NCBI RefSeq assembly: GCF_024138715.1 | Contig: NZ_CP092074.1 | Location: forward strand, 5,084,001-5,148,000 | Direction: 5' to 3' | DNA: 64,000 nucleotides | From: Emticicia sp. 21SJ11W-3 | GTDB lineage: Bacteria; Bacteroidota; Bacteroidia; Cytophagales; Spirosomataceae | Shown here: positions 25,631-34,521 of the stretch, piece after piece | How the letters are laid out: each line of letters opens with the position of its first letter | How positions within the stretch are numbered: the first letter of the stretch is position 1 | Made by a program: the position numbers and the translations under genes | Notes under the pieces: generated by a model | What the model saw: only the letters and a program-made list of their open reading frames with translations | Database searches by the model: none | Told to the model about the DNA's origin: nothing

Positions 25631-25666
25631 AAAAAGGCGGTATAGAAGAAACTATATCGCCTTTTT
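25631..25666. terminator. Bidirectional terminator
   Basis: AAAAAGGCGGTATAG (25631-25645) pairs with CTATATCGCCTTTTT (25652-25666), with one G-U pair and a 6-base loop, between convergent genes. Confidence 0.85.
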
Positions 25667-25678
25667 AGTACCTGTCAG

Positions 25679-27289
25679 TTATTTGGTAGAACCCTGAACC
25701 TTTGCAGCCTTTTTTTGCGGAATGCCAGGTTGAGTTATCTCAAAGTCTTCTTTCGCTTTGGCGTCAGCTACAATCTTGCGCACATCGGCCAGTAGTTTTT
25801 TGGCGTCGTATACCACACCATCTTTTACGGTGTATTTTACCCCTCCTACTCTTACTACCTCGTTTTTATCATTAACCCTTATAGCGCCCGTACCATACAG
25901 GGTTTTGAGGTTAGCCAGCGGATTTTCTTCTGTTATTACGAAATCGGCGAATTTTCCTACTTCTACCGAGCCTATCTGGTCGGCCATTCCCAGCGCCTCA
26001 GCCCCTTTTAATGTAGCAGCTCTTATTACCTCTAATGGGTGGAAACCCGCCTCACGTAGCAACTCAAGCTCTCTGATGTAAGCAAAGCCATATAACTGAT
26101 AGATGTATCCGGAATCTGAACCTGTGGTTACGCGGCCGCCGCGGTTTTTATACTCATTCACAAAGCGCATCCAGATACGGTAGTTCTCTTTCCAGGCTAC
26201 CTCCTGCTCGGTTCCCCAGTTGAGCCAGTAAGACCCGTGAGAGATACGACTGGGCCCATAGAAACGCCATACCGATGGCAGGGTGTATTCATCATGCCAC
26301 TCGGCTCTGCGTGCCAGCATCAGTTCGCGGTTGGCTTCGTAGATGTTAAAGGTGGGGTCAAGTGTAAAATCCAGTTTCAGGAGTTCGTCCATTACCTGAT
26401 ACCATTTGGCTGAGCCCGGCTCAGCGGCCTGTTTCCAGAGTTTGCCTGCTTCTTCAAAACGGTCTTGCTCATTATTGTAATTATAATCCGGCGGGTAGTT
26501 TTGCAAGGTTCTTTCGTCAAACAGCGCTTCGGGCAGGCCGTACCAGTGTTCCATGGTTGTTAGCCCCGCTTTAGCTGTTGCCAGCACGTTCATACGGCCT
26601 ACTTCCAGTTGTGCATGATGGCATGCCGAACGCAGACCAATCTTTTTGTTTTCTTCTAAAGCAGCACGGAAAATATCCGGAGCAGCCCCAAAGAATTTGA
26701 TTCCATCTGCCCCTTTAGCGGCATTGGCTCTTACCCACTGGCGGGCTTCTTCAGGTGTGGTGATGGGCTTATCAGCCCCCATCCCAAACGCAGTGTAGGC
26801 TTTAATGCGCGGAGCAGTTATTTCATTGTTTTCACTTTTCTTTTTGTGTTCCAGGGTCCAGTCGAGCCCGTTTCCTGCTGATGGGTCTCTGATAGTGGTA
26901 ATACCATGCGCCAGCCAGAGTTTAAATACGTATTCGGCCGGGGTTCCCTGGGCTTTCCCTCCAATGTGGCCGTGCATATCTACAAAACCGGGCATGAGGT
27001 ACATACCGGTGCAGTTCAGTTCTTTATCGCCGGTGTTCAATTTGGGCCGGCTTTTTTCTTCAATAGGCACACCCGGGTAACCCACCTGGCGTATCTGCAC
27101 AATTTTGTTTTTTTCAACTACAATATCAACGGGGCCTACGGGTGGTGCTCCGGTGCTGTTGATAAGGGTAACGCCTCTGATTATTAATCGATTGGCGTAT
27201 TCGCCCTCTGCCCTGGGCGGAGCCTTTTCAATCTGGGCAAACAAGGTAGAAGTAACGCAACTCAGAAGAAGTGTAATTTTCTTATACAT
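25679..27289 (-). CDS. Exported amidohydrolase family protein
   Basis: The start at 27289 begins a signal peptide (MYKKITLLLSCVTSTLFAQ); an ATG at 27313 would add eight residues before it. The 536-residue protein is a cyclic amidohydrolase of the imidazolonepropionase/dipeptidase-like branch: the metal-binding motif MPGFVDMHGHIGG (HxH, about residue 106), HHAQLEVG, GSDSGYIYQLYG with the metal-binding Asp, and the closing beta-sandwich VGKFADFVITEENPL. Members hydrolyse amide or related bonds with one or two metal ions; the substrate is not evident. It is monocistronic. Confidence 0.85.
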   Translation of the reverse strand: MYKKITLLLSCVTSTLFAQIEKAPPRAEGEYANRLIIRGVTLINSTGAPPVGPVDIVVEKNKIVQIRQVGYPGVPIEEKSRPKLNTGDKELNCTGMYLMPGFVDMHGHIGGKAQGTPAEYVFKLWLAHGITTIRDPSAGNGLDWTLEHKKKSENNEITAPRIKAYTAFGMGADKPITTPEEARQWVRANAAKGADGIKFFGAAPDIFRAALEENKKIGLRSACHHAQLEVGRMNVLATAKAGLTTMEHWYGLPEALFDERTLQNYPPDYNYNNEQDRFEEAGKLWKQAAEPGSAKWYQVMDELLKLDFTLDPTFNIYEANRELMLARRAEWHDEYTLPSVWRFYGPSRISHGSYWLNWGTEQEVAWKENYRIWMRFVNEYKNRGGRVTTGSDSGYIYQLYGFAYIRELELLREAGFHPLEVIRAATLKGAEALGMADQIGSVEVGKFADFVITEENPLANLKTLYGTGAIRVNDKNEVVRVGGVKYTVKDGVVYDAKKLLADVRKIVADAKAKEDFEITQPGIPQKKAAKVQGSTK

Positions 27290-27509
27290 ACGATGTTGGT
27301 AGGTTTTTAACAAAAATAATCAGGATTCAGGATAATTTAAGTGCCTCGGGGTTTTTTTATGCCCCTTACCGTAAAATAGTATATCTACCGAATTGGTATA
27401 TTTGAAAAATACAATGTTTAAAACCATTAACCGACATAATTTCTTTAAATTGCACCATTTCTGAAAAGTACGGTTAATTAAACCCTCTTCTACTTTTCAT
27501 TTATATTCT

Positions 27510-28304
27510 ATGGAAATAGTAGGTTTTGGTCTGGCGTTTTTGATTGGTATTACTCTGGGGCTTATCGGTGCCGGAGGCTCTATACTAACCGTTACCGTAT
27601 TAGTATATGTAATGGGGGTTAGCCCTTCCACAGCCACTACCTATTCGCTTTTTATAGTAGGCATTACCTCGCTGGTTGGTTCGGTTGATTATTTCAGAAA
27701 AGGGCTGGTTGACATCAGAAAAGGGCTTTTCTTTTCATTTCCGGCTTTTATTATGGTTTTTATTATGCGTAAGTATGTGATGCATCGCATTCCGGAAATC
27801 ATCTATCAGTCAGACCATTTTACGCTCAGTAAAAACCTGATGGTAATGCTTCTTTTTGGTTTGCTGATGATTGGCGCTTCGTACTCAACCATAAAAAGCC
27901 GGAAAAAAGACAATGAAATTGTAAAAACCAAAGTGAGTTATTGGGTGATATTTCTGGAGGGTATTCTGGTTGGTATATTAACCGGGCTTGTAGGCGCAGG
28001 CGGCGGGTTTATGATTATTCCGGCACTGGTTATTTTTGCACAGCTACCCATGAAAGAGGCAGTGGGCACATCGCTGCTCATTATAACCATTAACTCAATA
28101 TTTGGCGCTATAGGCGATTTTTCGGCCGGTGTTGTATTGGATTACAGGTTTATTTCAGAATTTGTACTTTGCACTGTAGCAGGTGTATTGGTTGGCAGTT
28201 ATTTGTCGAAAAGAATAGACGGCGAGAAACTTAAACCGGCATTTGGCTGGTTTATTCTTATTATAGGCTGTTGGATAATCGTTAAAGAAACACTACTAAA
28301 ATAA
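27510..28304 (+). CDS. TauE/SafE family permease
   Basis: This 264-residue integral membrane protein has about eight transmembrane segments in two homologous halves. Each begins with the family's Gly-rich motif: GITLGLIGAGGSILTVTVLVY (about 14-34, in part) and GILTGLVGAGGGFMIIPAL (about 155-173). Relatives export sulfite, sulfoacetate or other organosulfur anions; no sulfur genes are nearby, so the substrate is open. The DUF983 gene starts 8 bases downstream, so they are cotranscribed. Confidence 0.88.
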   Translation: MEIVGFGLAFLIGITLGLIGAGGSILTVTVLVYVMGVSPSTATTYSLFIVGITSLVGSVDYFRKGLVDIRKGLFFSFPAFIMVFIMRKYVMHRIPEIIYQSDHFTLSKNLMVMLLFGLLMIGASYSTIKSRKKDNEIVKTKVSYWVIFLEGILVGILTGLVGAGGGFMIIPALVIFAQLPMKEAVGTSLLIITINSIFGAIGDFSAGVVLDYRFISEFVLCTVAGVLVGSYLSKRIDGEKLKPAFGWFILIIGCWIIVKETLLK

Positions 28305-28311
28305 TTATATC

Positions 28312-28695
28312 ATGAACAAAATACAAGCTGCCATAAAAATGAAATGCCCGCGTTGCCAGGAAGGCGAGGTTTTTTTGAACCGCAATCCGTACGCGCTAAA
28401 GCAGCTAACTGCCATGCACAAACATTGCCCCAAATGTGGCCTGAAATACGAAAGAGAAATTGGCTTTTTTTACGGCGCCATGTATGTAAGCTATATGTTT
28501 AACATAGCTTTGTTTGTGATTGCCACGGTTGCTTATTACCTGTTTTTTGAAGAGCGTGTTGACTGGCTTTGGTATATTCTGGGCTATCTGGGCTTAACGT
28601 TTTTGTTGTTTCCGCTCATCTATCGTTTATCACGTTCTATATGGTTGCAGGCTTTTAACAAATACGATCCCGGCAGCGCTACTCATAAACACTGA
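28312..28695 (+). CDS. DUF983 family membrane protein
   Basis: The 127-residue protein has an N-terminal zinc-ribbon-like part with CPRC (13-16) and CPKC (about 40-43), then two transmembrane segments (about 60-80 and 87-105). This is the DUF983 arrangement, found widely in Bacteroidota and Alphaproteobacteria without a defined function. It follows the TauE/SafE gene by 8 bases. The perfect inverted repeat at 28777 ends the unit. Confidence 0.85.
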   Translation: MNKIQAAIKMKCPRCQEGEVFLNRNPYALKQLTAMHKHCPKCGLKYEREIGFFYGAMYVSYMFNIALFVIATVAYYLFFEERVDWLWYILGYLGLTFLLFPLIYRLSRSIWLQAFNKYDPGSATHKH

Positions 28696-28776
28696 CGTTT
28701 TCTGTTAAATCTATTTGATTTTTTTTAAATCACACCTGGGGTCTGCTGATAACCCCTTTACTATCTTCGGCAATTT

Positions 28777-28825
28777 AAAAGCGCAATGTTTATTTAGAAT
28801 TATTTTAAATAAACATTGCGCTTTT
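28777..28825 (+). terminator. Perfect 20-bp inverted repeat, terminator-like
   Basis: Two perfect 20-base arms (28777-28796 and 28806-28825) enclose a 9-base loop, with A and T runs at the ends. It can terminate the DUF983 transcript. Its right arm also contains the TTG of the next promoter, and its apex holds the upstream operator-like palindrome (28793-28809). Confidence 0.85.
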
Positions 28826-28870
28826 GTATTCTGTTATTAATTTTGCACCACTATTTAGAATTAGTCTAAA
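28793..28870 (+). promoter_or_regulatory. Two related 17-bp palindromes flanking the receptor promoter
   Basis: TTTAGA-ATTAG-TCTAAA (28854-28870) is a perfect 6-base inverted repeat. TTTAGA-ATTAT-TTTAAA (28793-28809) matches it at 15 of 17 positions. They lie about 45 bases apart on either side of the promoter, ideal for metal-responsive repression. The TTTAG/CTAAA arms resemble DtxR/MntR-family operators, but the regulator is not encoded here. Confidence 0.6.
28816..28845 (+). promoter_or_regulatory. Promoter of the iron-uptake-like receptor
   Basis: TTG (28816-28818), 19 bases, then TAATTTTG (28838-28845) fits the Bacteroidota promoter. The transcript would start near 28851, immediately before or inside the palindrome at 28854-28870. 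Confidence 0.65.
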
Positions 28871-28880
28871 GCAAAATAGC

Positions 28881-31247
28881 ATGCAGAATCTATACACTAC
28901 TTTTTTACTCTTTTTAATCTCCACCTCAACCTTATATGCACAAAACGGACAGTTAACGGGGCAAGTCGTTAACGCCGATGGCCAGCCCGTCAGTTTTGCC
29001 AGCGTTGCGGTAAAAAAAACCAAAGCAGGAACAATAGCGAACGAAAAGGGAGAATTTAGCCTTAAAAACATCACAACAGGCAAACATACTATACTGGTAA
29101 CGATGGTTGGCTACGAGGCTGCCAGCCAGGAAATAGAAATTATTGACGGACACCCAACCGAAGCTAAGATTCAGCTACATGAAACGGCCAACACATTGCA
29201 GGAAATAAACGTGGTAGGCAATATTGGTATTACCAAAGTAAAACCACAAACCATTCAGTATGCCAGCAAAGACCTGATATCACAAAATGGCGGTACTGCC
29301 GGCGACATCCTGAAAGCCATGCCTAGCGTTGCTATGGGCGGAAGCCCTAATCATAACCGAGACATCCGTTTCAGAGGTTTGGGGAATGGATACACGCAGG
29401 TTCTGATTAACGGCCAACCCATAGGTGTAAGCGGAAACAACCGCGAAACCGTTCTGGATCTGATACCTGCTAACCAGATTGAAAGAATTGAAATACTAGC
29501 TAACCCAACCGCTGATGTGGTTTCTGCCGGTGTAAACGGCGTTGTAAACATTATTCTTAAAAAGGGTGTACCGGCAACAAAACTATATGAAACCATTGGC
29601 AGAGCCAGTTTTACTGCAGACCACCAGGGAGGCTACAATGGTGGGCTTTCATTAAACGGCCGAGCCAGAAACCTTACTGCCGGGGCAAATTTTGACCGTT
29701 TATACAGAATTGTTGAAAACAAAAGTACGGGTGAAATACTGAAACTGAATAATGCAGGCGAAAAAACTGAGGTTCAGAACCAGAAAAAAAACGAAAACAA
29801 GAAGTTTACCAATAACTCGGCCAAAGGATTTTTAGGCTACAATACCAAGGGTTGGGATTTTTACACAGAATACTTGTACGGAGACCAGACCGAGGATAAA
29901 TCGAAAGAAGAACGAACCTCCATATTTGATGCCACCAATAAGTTTAAGAGTGGTAAATTTGTGTTGTCTCCTGAGTTACGAAAGGTTTATTTCCACAGCC
30001 CATCTGCCCGAATTACTAAAAACCTGGGCAAGCATGAATTTCAATTGTCTTATAACTATAACAAGTCTGGCGAAAACAAAACCCAGAACCAGAACGAATA
30101 TGCATTACTGGAAACCAATGAACCGGTATTGAACAAAACGCCTAAAATGCAAAAAGTAGAAGACCGGATTTCGTTGAACACCCATTTGCCTGGCTTGTAC
30201 TGGTTGTCATCAATTGTAAAAAATACAACCCTTAAAGTTGGATATCAGGGCTTTTATACAACAAGAACCATAGCCAGAACTACCGATGCCTATGATGAGA
30301 AAAGTAATACTTGGAAACCTAAAGATGAGGGAAAGAACAACTTTGAAGCAAATGAATCTGTAAACGCCATCTATGCTACTTTTCAATGGAATACCGAAAA
30401 GCTGAAAACCAATTTTGGGTATCGCCATGAAATAGCCGATATAAGAACCAAAGCCAGCTCTCAGACCAACTACAGCAACGGCCATTATTCCACCGCTTTG
30501 CCTTCTGTACATGTGCAGTATTTTCTTTCTTCAAAAACGTATCTGGCATCATCTGTGGGTAGAAGAATACGCCGCCCCGGTTTTAATGACCTGAACCCCT
30601 ACGTTGAAATAAAAAGCACCACTGAACAAAAAGTAGGAAACCCCGATTTACGCCCTGAACGCGCCTGGGCTTACGAAATGGGTGTATTTACACAGATAAA
30701 AGACTTTAACATAGGCGCAAACCTTTTTCTGCGTGATATCCGCGATTTAATTCAAAAAAACATTACCGAAGAAAATGGCATATTTACTGAAAAACAAATT
30801 AACCTGCGAGGCGCTAAAACCAGTGGTATTGAATTGGTATCGGCAGCAAAAATAGGCGGGTGGCTCAATGTTAACGGTAATTACTCAAGGTTCTGGTCGA
30901 AAATCAGCTCAGATGACATCAATAATGGTGACCAACTGAAAGACCAGTTTGCCTGGACAGCCAAAGTTCTTGCTGATTTCAGCCTGCCTTCAAAAATAAA
31001 CGCTCAGATTATAAGCAACTGGGTAGGGCCAAAAAATACAGTACAGGAAGGGGAAGGGAAAGTACATTTTGTGGATATCGGTATTCAGAAAACCTTCGGC
31101 AAAAACAATGCTTTGTTTTTACGTGCTACTGATATCTTCGATAACCTTAAAAAGCATAAGTACACTAATACCGCTACGCAGGTATCTAATACTTATGAAC
31201 ACACCCAGGGCAGAATATTTAGTGTAGGTGCATCGGTGAACTTCTGA
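28881..31247 (+). CDS. TonB-dependent receptor, probably for an iron complex
   Basis: The ATG at 28881 opens a signal peptide (MQNLYTTFLLFLISTSTLYAQ); an upstream ATG at 28824 lies within the promoter. The 788-residue protein has a carboxypeptidase-like regulatory domain (about 25-105), a plug (about 120-225, VLINGQPIGVSGNN and ANPTADVVSAGVNGVVNIILKK), then a barrel with the RRIRRPGFNDLNPY and NPDLRPERAWAYEMG motifs. It is followed by a PepSY membrane protein, a pairing usual for siderophore systems, and preceded by metal-regulator-like palindromes. The iron role is therefore inferred from context, not from the sequence itself. Confidence 0.85.
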   Translation: MQNLYTTFLLFLISTSTLYAQNGQLTGQVVNADGQPVSFASVAVKKTKAGTIANEKGEFSLKNITTGKHTILVTMVGYEAASQEIEIIDGHPTEAKIQLHETANTLQEINVVGNIGITKVKPQTIQYASKDLISQNGGTAGDILKAMPSVAMGGSPNHNRDIRFRGLGNGYTQVLINGQPIGVSGNNRETVLDLIPANQIERIEILANPTADVVSAGVNGVVNIILKKGVPATKLYETIGRASFTADHQGGYNGGLSLNGRARNLTAGANFDRLYRIVENKSTGEILKLNNAGEKTEVQNQKKNENKKFTNNSAKGFLGYNTKGWDFYTEYLYGDQTEDKSKEERTSIFDATNKFKSGKFVLSPELRKVYFHSPSARITKNLGKHEFQLSYNYNKSGENKTQNQNEYALLETNEPVLNKTPKMQKVEDRISLNTHLPGLYWLSSIVKNTTLKVGYQGFYTTRTIARTTDAYDEKSNTWKPKDEGKNNFEANESVNAIYATFQWNTEKLKTNFGYRHEIADIRTKASSQTNYSNGHYSTALPSVHVQYFLSSKTYLASSVGRRIRRPGFNDLNPYVEIKSTTEQKVGNPDLRPERAWAYEMGVFTQIKDFNIGANLFLRDIRDLIQKNITEENGIFTEKQINLRGAKTSGIELVSAAKIGGWLNVNGNYSRFWSKISSDDINNGDQLKDQFAWTAKVLADFSLPSKINAQIISNWVGPKNTVQEGEGKVHFVDIGIQKTFGKNNALFLRATDIFDNLKKHKYTNTATQVSNTYEHTQGRIFSVGASVNF

Positions 31248-31277
31248 TTTGAGACCATTCAGATATGAATAGTACTT

Positions 31278-31298
31278 AAAATTACAGATGGTAATTTT
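31278..31298 (+). terminator. Short hairpin between receptor and PepSY gene
   Basis: AAAATTAC (31278-31285) pairs perfectly with GTAATTTT (31291-31298) around a 5-base loop. The stem is AT-rich and the tail mixed, so it may only weaken read-through or protect the receptor mRNA end. Confidence 0.35.
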
Positions 31299-31348
31299 TA
31301 ATAATTATAAATCTAAAATTGTTTTGCATAAATAACTTCTTTTTACTC

Positions 31349-32530
31349 ATGGCAAAGAAAAACAACGGTATAAAATATTGGCTGGGGAGGGTCCATCTCT
31401 GGGGTGGGCTTATTAGCGGTATTGTAGTATTTATTGTTTCTATTACCGGATGCTTATTTGTTTTTGAAGAAGAGATTCGTGACCTAACCCTGAGAAAATA
31501 TCGGTTTGTTGAACCGTCAAAATCGGCCAGGGTATCGCTGGCTACTATTGAGGCAGAGGCAAAGAGAGTTTTCCCCGATAAAAAAATTGAGCAGGTCAGG
31601 GTTTTCTCAGATGCAACACGTTCTGTTATTGTAAAATTAGCAGATGCTAAAGCAAAGCCCGCCAAAGGCAATAAAGAAGAAAAAGAATACCGAAAAGAAG
31701 CCTATGGATTCAACCCGTATACGGGCGCCTTACTTGGCCGCTATAATCTGGAGCACGATTTTATGCATCTGGTAGAAGACACTCACAAAAGCCTTCTTCT
31801 GGGAGAAACCGGCAAATGGATTATTAAAATAAATGTGGTGGTTTTTCTTGTAATGCTGCTTTCGGGTCTGTATTTGTGGTGGCCACGTAAGAGAAACCAA
31901 CGCAGGTTTGCATTTACTGTTAATTTTAAGAGCAAGTTTCAGGTACTCAATTACAGCCTTCATAATGTGCTGGGTTTTTATTTTCTGCTACCTCTGTTTG
32001 TAATAACCATGACGGGCATCTGGTGGGCCATTAAACCGGTACAGAAAATTACCTATGCTGCTTTAGGACAAAAAATGCCAGAACAAAAAAAGGCCACGTC
32101 TATCTACCAACCTGGCAAGGTTTTTAGCCCTGATGATGCGCTTTCAAGCGTGGCTCTGGCCTACGGAGGCTGGAAAGAGGCACATATTAATTTTGCCAAA
32201 AATGATAAAGAAACTATAAAGGTAAATCTTAAATATCCATACCAGATTTACAAAAAAAGCAATGTTTTTGAGTTTGATCAGTACTCTGGTGCGGTACTTA
32301 AAACCGAACTCTTTAAAGACTACTCTACGGCAGATAAGCTGAAACACGCCAACAGAGATTTACACACCGGCCAGAACTTTGGTTTTGCAGGTAAGCTGCT
32401 TGCTTTTATTGCAAGCCTGTTTGCCGCCTCTTTGCCTGTTACAGGCTTTCTGATATGGTATCAGCGTAAATATAAAAAGGTTAGAAAAAAGGTGTCATCA
32501 GCTAAAAAAACCCAATTGGCTATGGCCTAA
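31349..32530 (+). CDS. PepSY-associated transmembrane protein
   Basis: The ATG at 31349 gives MAKKNNGIKYWLGRVHLWGGL, the usual start; an ATG ten codons earlier is less likely. The 393-residue protein has about four transmembrane segments (about 17-40, 155-175, 200-225, 350-375) and periplasmic PepSY-like regions. Conserved His residues in VHLWGG, HDFMHLVEDTHKSLL, LHNVLGFY and NRDLHTG are probable haem ligands, as proposed for PepSY ferric-reductase-like proteins that release iron from siderophores. It lies 101 bases behind the receptor and probably shares its transcript. Its stop codon directly abuts the stop of the convergent next gene. Confidence 0.85.
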   Translation: MAKKNNGIKYWLGRVHLWGGLISGIVVFIVSITGCLFVFEEEIRDLTLRKYRFVEPSKSARVSLATIEAEAKRVFPDKKIEQVRVFSDATRSVIVKLADAKAKPAKGNKEEKEYRKEAYGFNPYTGALLGRYNLEHDFMHLVEDTHKSLLLGETGKWIIKINVVVFLVMLLSGLYLWWPRKRNQRRFAFTVNFKSKFQVLNYSLHNVLGFYFLLPLFVITMTGIWWAIKPVQKITYAALGQKMPEQKKATSIYQPGKVFSPDDALSSVALAYGGWKEAHINFAKNDKETIKVNLKYPYQIYKKSNVFEFDQYSGAVLKTELFKDYSTADKLKHANRDLHTGQNFGFAGKLLAFIASLFAASLPVTGFLIWYQRKYKKVRKKVSSAKKTQLAMA

Positions 32531-33676
32531 TTACAGCCAAAGGTTTATTAAAGCCGACTTACCAACAAAGGGTGTGGCATGTGCCGAGTCGCTTAACACA
32601 ATGGTTGAACCATCAGCGCCTAAATTCCAGAGTTTTCCCTGAAGAAAAACATTGATTCCTTTTTTTATTCCGGCCTCTTCTTTGGCGCGGGTAGCCATGG
32701 CATATTTAACCCAGGCCTCTCCTAACGATATTTTCCCTACATCAGCCTTCGCCTTTTCAGGTGTTTTTGCGCCGGAGTACCCGCTCCAGGGCTGTTGCCA
32801 ATAGCCATAACCATTAGAGTACGACGGCGTTATCACAAAATCGGCGCTTTTGCTCTTTAATGTCTGGTAAGCCTCAGAAAACCACGCGTCTGCACAAATC
32901 AAAACACCCATTTTACCAGCACCTGTATTGAATACAGGAATGGCCTCTGGTTTTACCGGACAAATAAACCCTAATTCATCGGCTGTTGGAAAGGCCTTTT
33001 TAATTAATTGCGGATTAATAGTGCCATCGGTCTCAAAAACTACTGATGTGTTATACAATAGCCCCCCTCTTGTTTTCAGCAAGCCATTCTCAACCACGGG
33101 GTCAGGTAATAAAACAGACCCACCCACAATGGTAACCTTGTATTCTTTAGCCAAAGAAGCAAATGTATCCTGATAAACCCTGGCTATAACTTCCGCCTTC
33201 ATGGCAAAGACGCTGTATTTCAACTTATCCTGTACGTTTGGGGGGCATTTCAAGAAGGTTGCAAGAAACCTGCCTGCATTCCGCAGCACCATTGTCTGCA
33301 TACCCTCTTCTATTTCAGGCGTGCTGTAAATACGCTCTTTTTCCTGTAAGGCTACCAGCCAAGTACCAAAGTACTCAGGAAAAACCACAATCGATTTATT
33401 GGGTATCAGCCAGTTTTTCTTTTTGGCTTCTTCCATATAAAACCTTATTTTTCTTCTAAAATTCGCTTCAGAGGCATAATCAACCGGCTCTACAAACGCC
33501 TGTATGCCAACCACATTCCCTTTGTTGCTTGAGTCTCCGTAAGAGGCAGTGGCATCAATCTTCAAGCTTTGTTTTGTTTCAGAACCCAGGCCTGTATTGG
33601 CCCATACCAGATAAAAAGTTAATAATGATACCAAGACACTGCCTGCAGAAAGAAGTATTTTTCTAGTGGTTTTCAT
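32531..33676 (-). CDS. Carbon-nitrogen hydrolase (nitrilase superfamily), membrane-anchored or exported
   Basis: The 381-residue protein starts with a hydrophobic segment (about 7-27), either a signal or an anchor, then a nitrilase fold. The catalytic Glu is probably Glu101 in VVFPEYFG and the nucleophile Cys261 in VLICADAW; the catalytic Lys is probably Lys226 or Lys227 in PQLIKKAF. Members hydrolyse nitriles or amides or transfer acyl groups; the extracytoplasmic location recalls apolipoprotein N-acyltransferase-like relatives, but the multi-helix domain of Lnt is missing. The substrate is unknown. It converges on the PepSY gene with no base between the stop codons. Confidence 0.78.
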   Translation of the reverse strand: MKTTRKILLSAGSVLVSLLTFYLVWANTGLGSETKQSLKIDATASYGDSSNKGNVVGIQAFVEPVDYASEANFRRKIRFYMEEAKKKNWLIPNKSIVVFPEYFGTWLVALQEKERIYSTPEIEEGMQTMVLRNAGRFLATFLKCPPNVQDKLKYSVFAMKAEVIARVYQDTFASLAKEYKVTIVGGSVLLPDPVVENGLLKTRGGLLYNTSVVFETDGTINPQLIKKAFPTADELGFICPVKPEAIPVFNTGAGKMGVLICADAWFSEAYQTLKSKSADFVITPSYSNGYGYWQQPWSGYSGAKTPEKAKADVGKISLGEAWVKYAMATRAKEEAGIKKGINVFLQGKLWNLGADGSTIVLSDSAHATPFVGKSALINLWL

Positions 33677-33761
33677 TCGGGTAGGAATACTAAATGTGAT
33701 GCGGTTGAATATCTACCAGCAATTTCTGAAAAATATTAGGCTGAATGCTATAGATTTTTCA

Positions 33762-33825
33762 TAATTTTGCGTAAAATTTCTTATTTACTAAAAATAAAAC
33801 AATCCCCTGGCTCGCTTTCGGGATT
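33762..33825 (+). promoter_or_regulatory. purQ promoter-like element and leader hairpin
   Basis: TAATTTTG (33762-33769) fits the -7 element; no good -33 TTTG is present. In the leader, AATCCC (33801-33806) can pair with GGGATT (33820-33825), ending 7 bases before the ATG, where it might influence ribosome access. Confidence 0.4.
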
Positions 33826-33832
33826 TTAAATT

Positions 33833-34519
33833 ATGAAATTCGGCGTAGTAGTATTTCCCGGCTCCAATTGTGAAGACGATACCGTTTTTACCTTAAGACA
33901 CAATCTTGGACAAGAGATTGTTAAAATCTGGCACAAAGACCATGACCTGCAAGGTTGTGATTTTATTATATTACCGGGTGGATTCTCTTATGGAGACTAT
34001 CTCCGTTCGGGAGCCATTGCCCGGTTTTCGCCTGTTATGAACGAGGTTATCGCTCATGCCAACAGGGGTGGGTATGTAATGGGTATTTGCAATGGTTTTC
34101 AGGTAATAGCAGAGGCCGGGCTGGTACCGGGTGTTTTATTAAAAAACATTGCTCAAAAGTATATCTGCCGCAATGTTTATCTGAAACCACAAAGTAGCAC
34201 TGCGCTTTTGACGGCCGGCCTGGAAGACAGAGCGTTTAAAATACCGATAGCCCATGGCGATGGCCGCTATTTTGCTGATGAAGACACCTTGAAAAGACTT
34301 AACGACAACGACCAGGTGTTGTTCCGCTATTGTGATGAAGCAGGCAATATTGTTGCTGAGGCAAACCCTAATGGCAGCATTGAAAATATTGCAGGCGTAA
34401 CAAATGCCGGAAAAAATGTATTTGGCATGATGCCGCACCCTGAGCGCGCCTCTGACGAAGCACTGGGCAATATTGACGGTCGATTTATACTGGAACAAGT
34501 TATACAAGTACTGGCTTAA
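33833..34519 (+). CDS. purQ: Phosphoribosylformylglycinamidine synthase, glutaminase subunit
   Basis: PurQ releases ammonia from glutamine and channels it to PurL in the fourth step of purine synthesis. The 228-residue class-I amidotransferase has the nucleophile Cys86 in MGICNGFQV and the partners His202 and Glu204 in PHPER. LPGGFSYGDYLRSGAIA forms the oxyanion strand. Its presence as a free subunit implies a separate PurL (and PurS) elsewhere rather than the fused proteobacterial enzyme. Uridine kinase starts 2 bases after its stop, so purine and pyrimidine salvage genes share a transcript. Confidence 0.95.
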   Translation: MKFGVVVFPGSNCEDDTVFTLRHNLGQEIVKIWHKDHDLQGCDFIILPGGFSYGDYLRSGAIARFSPVMNEVIAHANRGGYVMGICNGFQVIAEAGLVPGVLLKNIAQKYICRNVYLKPQSSTALLTAGLEDRAFKIPIAHGDGRYFADEDTLKRLNDNDQVLFRYCDEAGNIVAEANPNGSIENIAGVTNAGKNVFGMMPHPERASDEALGNIDGRFILEQVIQVLA

Positions 34520-34521
34520 GC

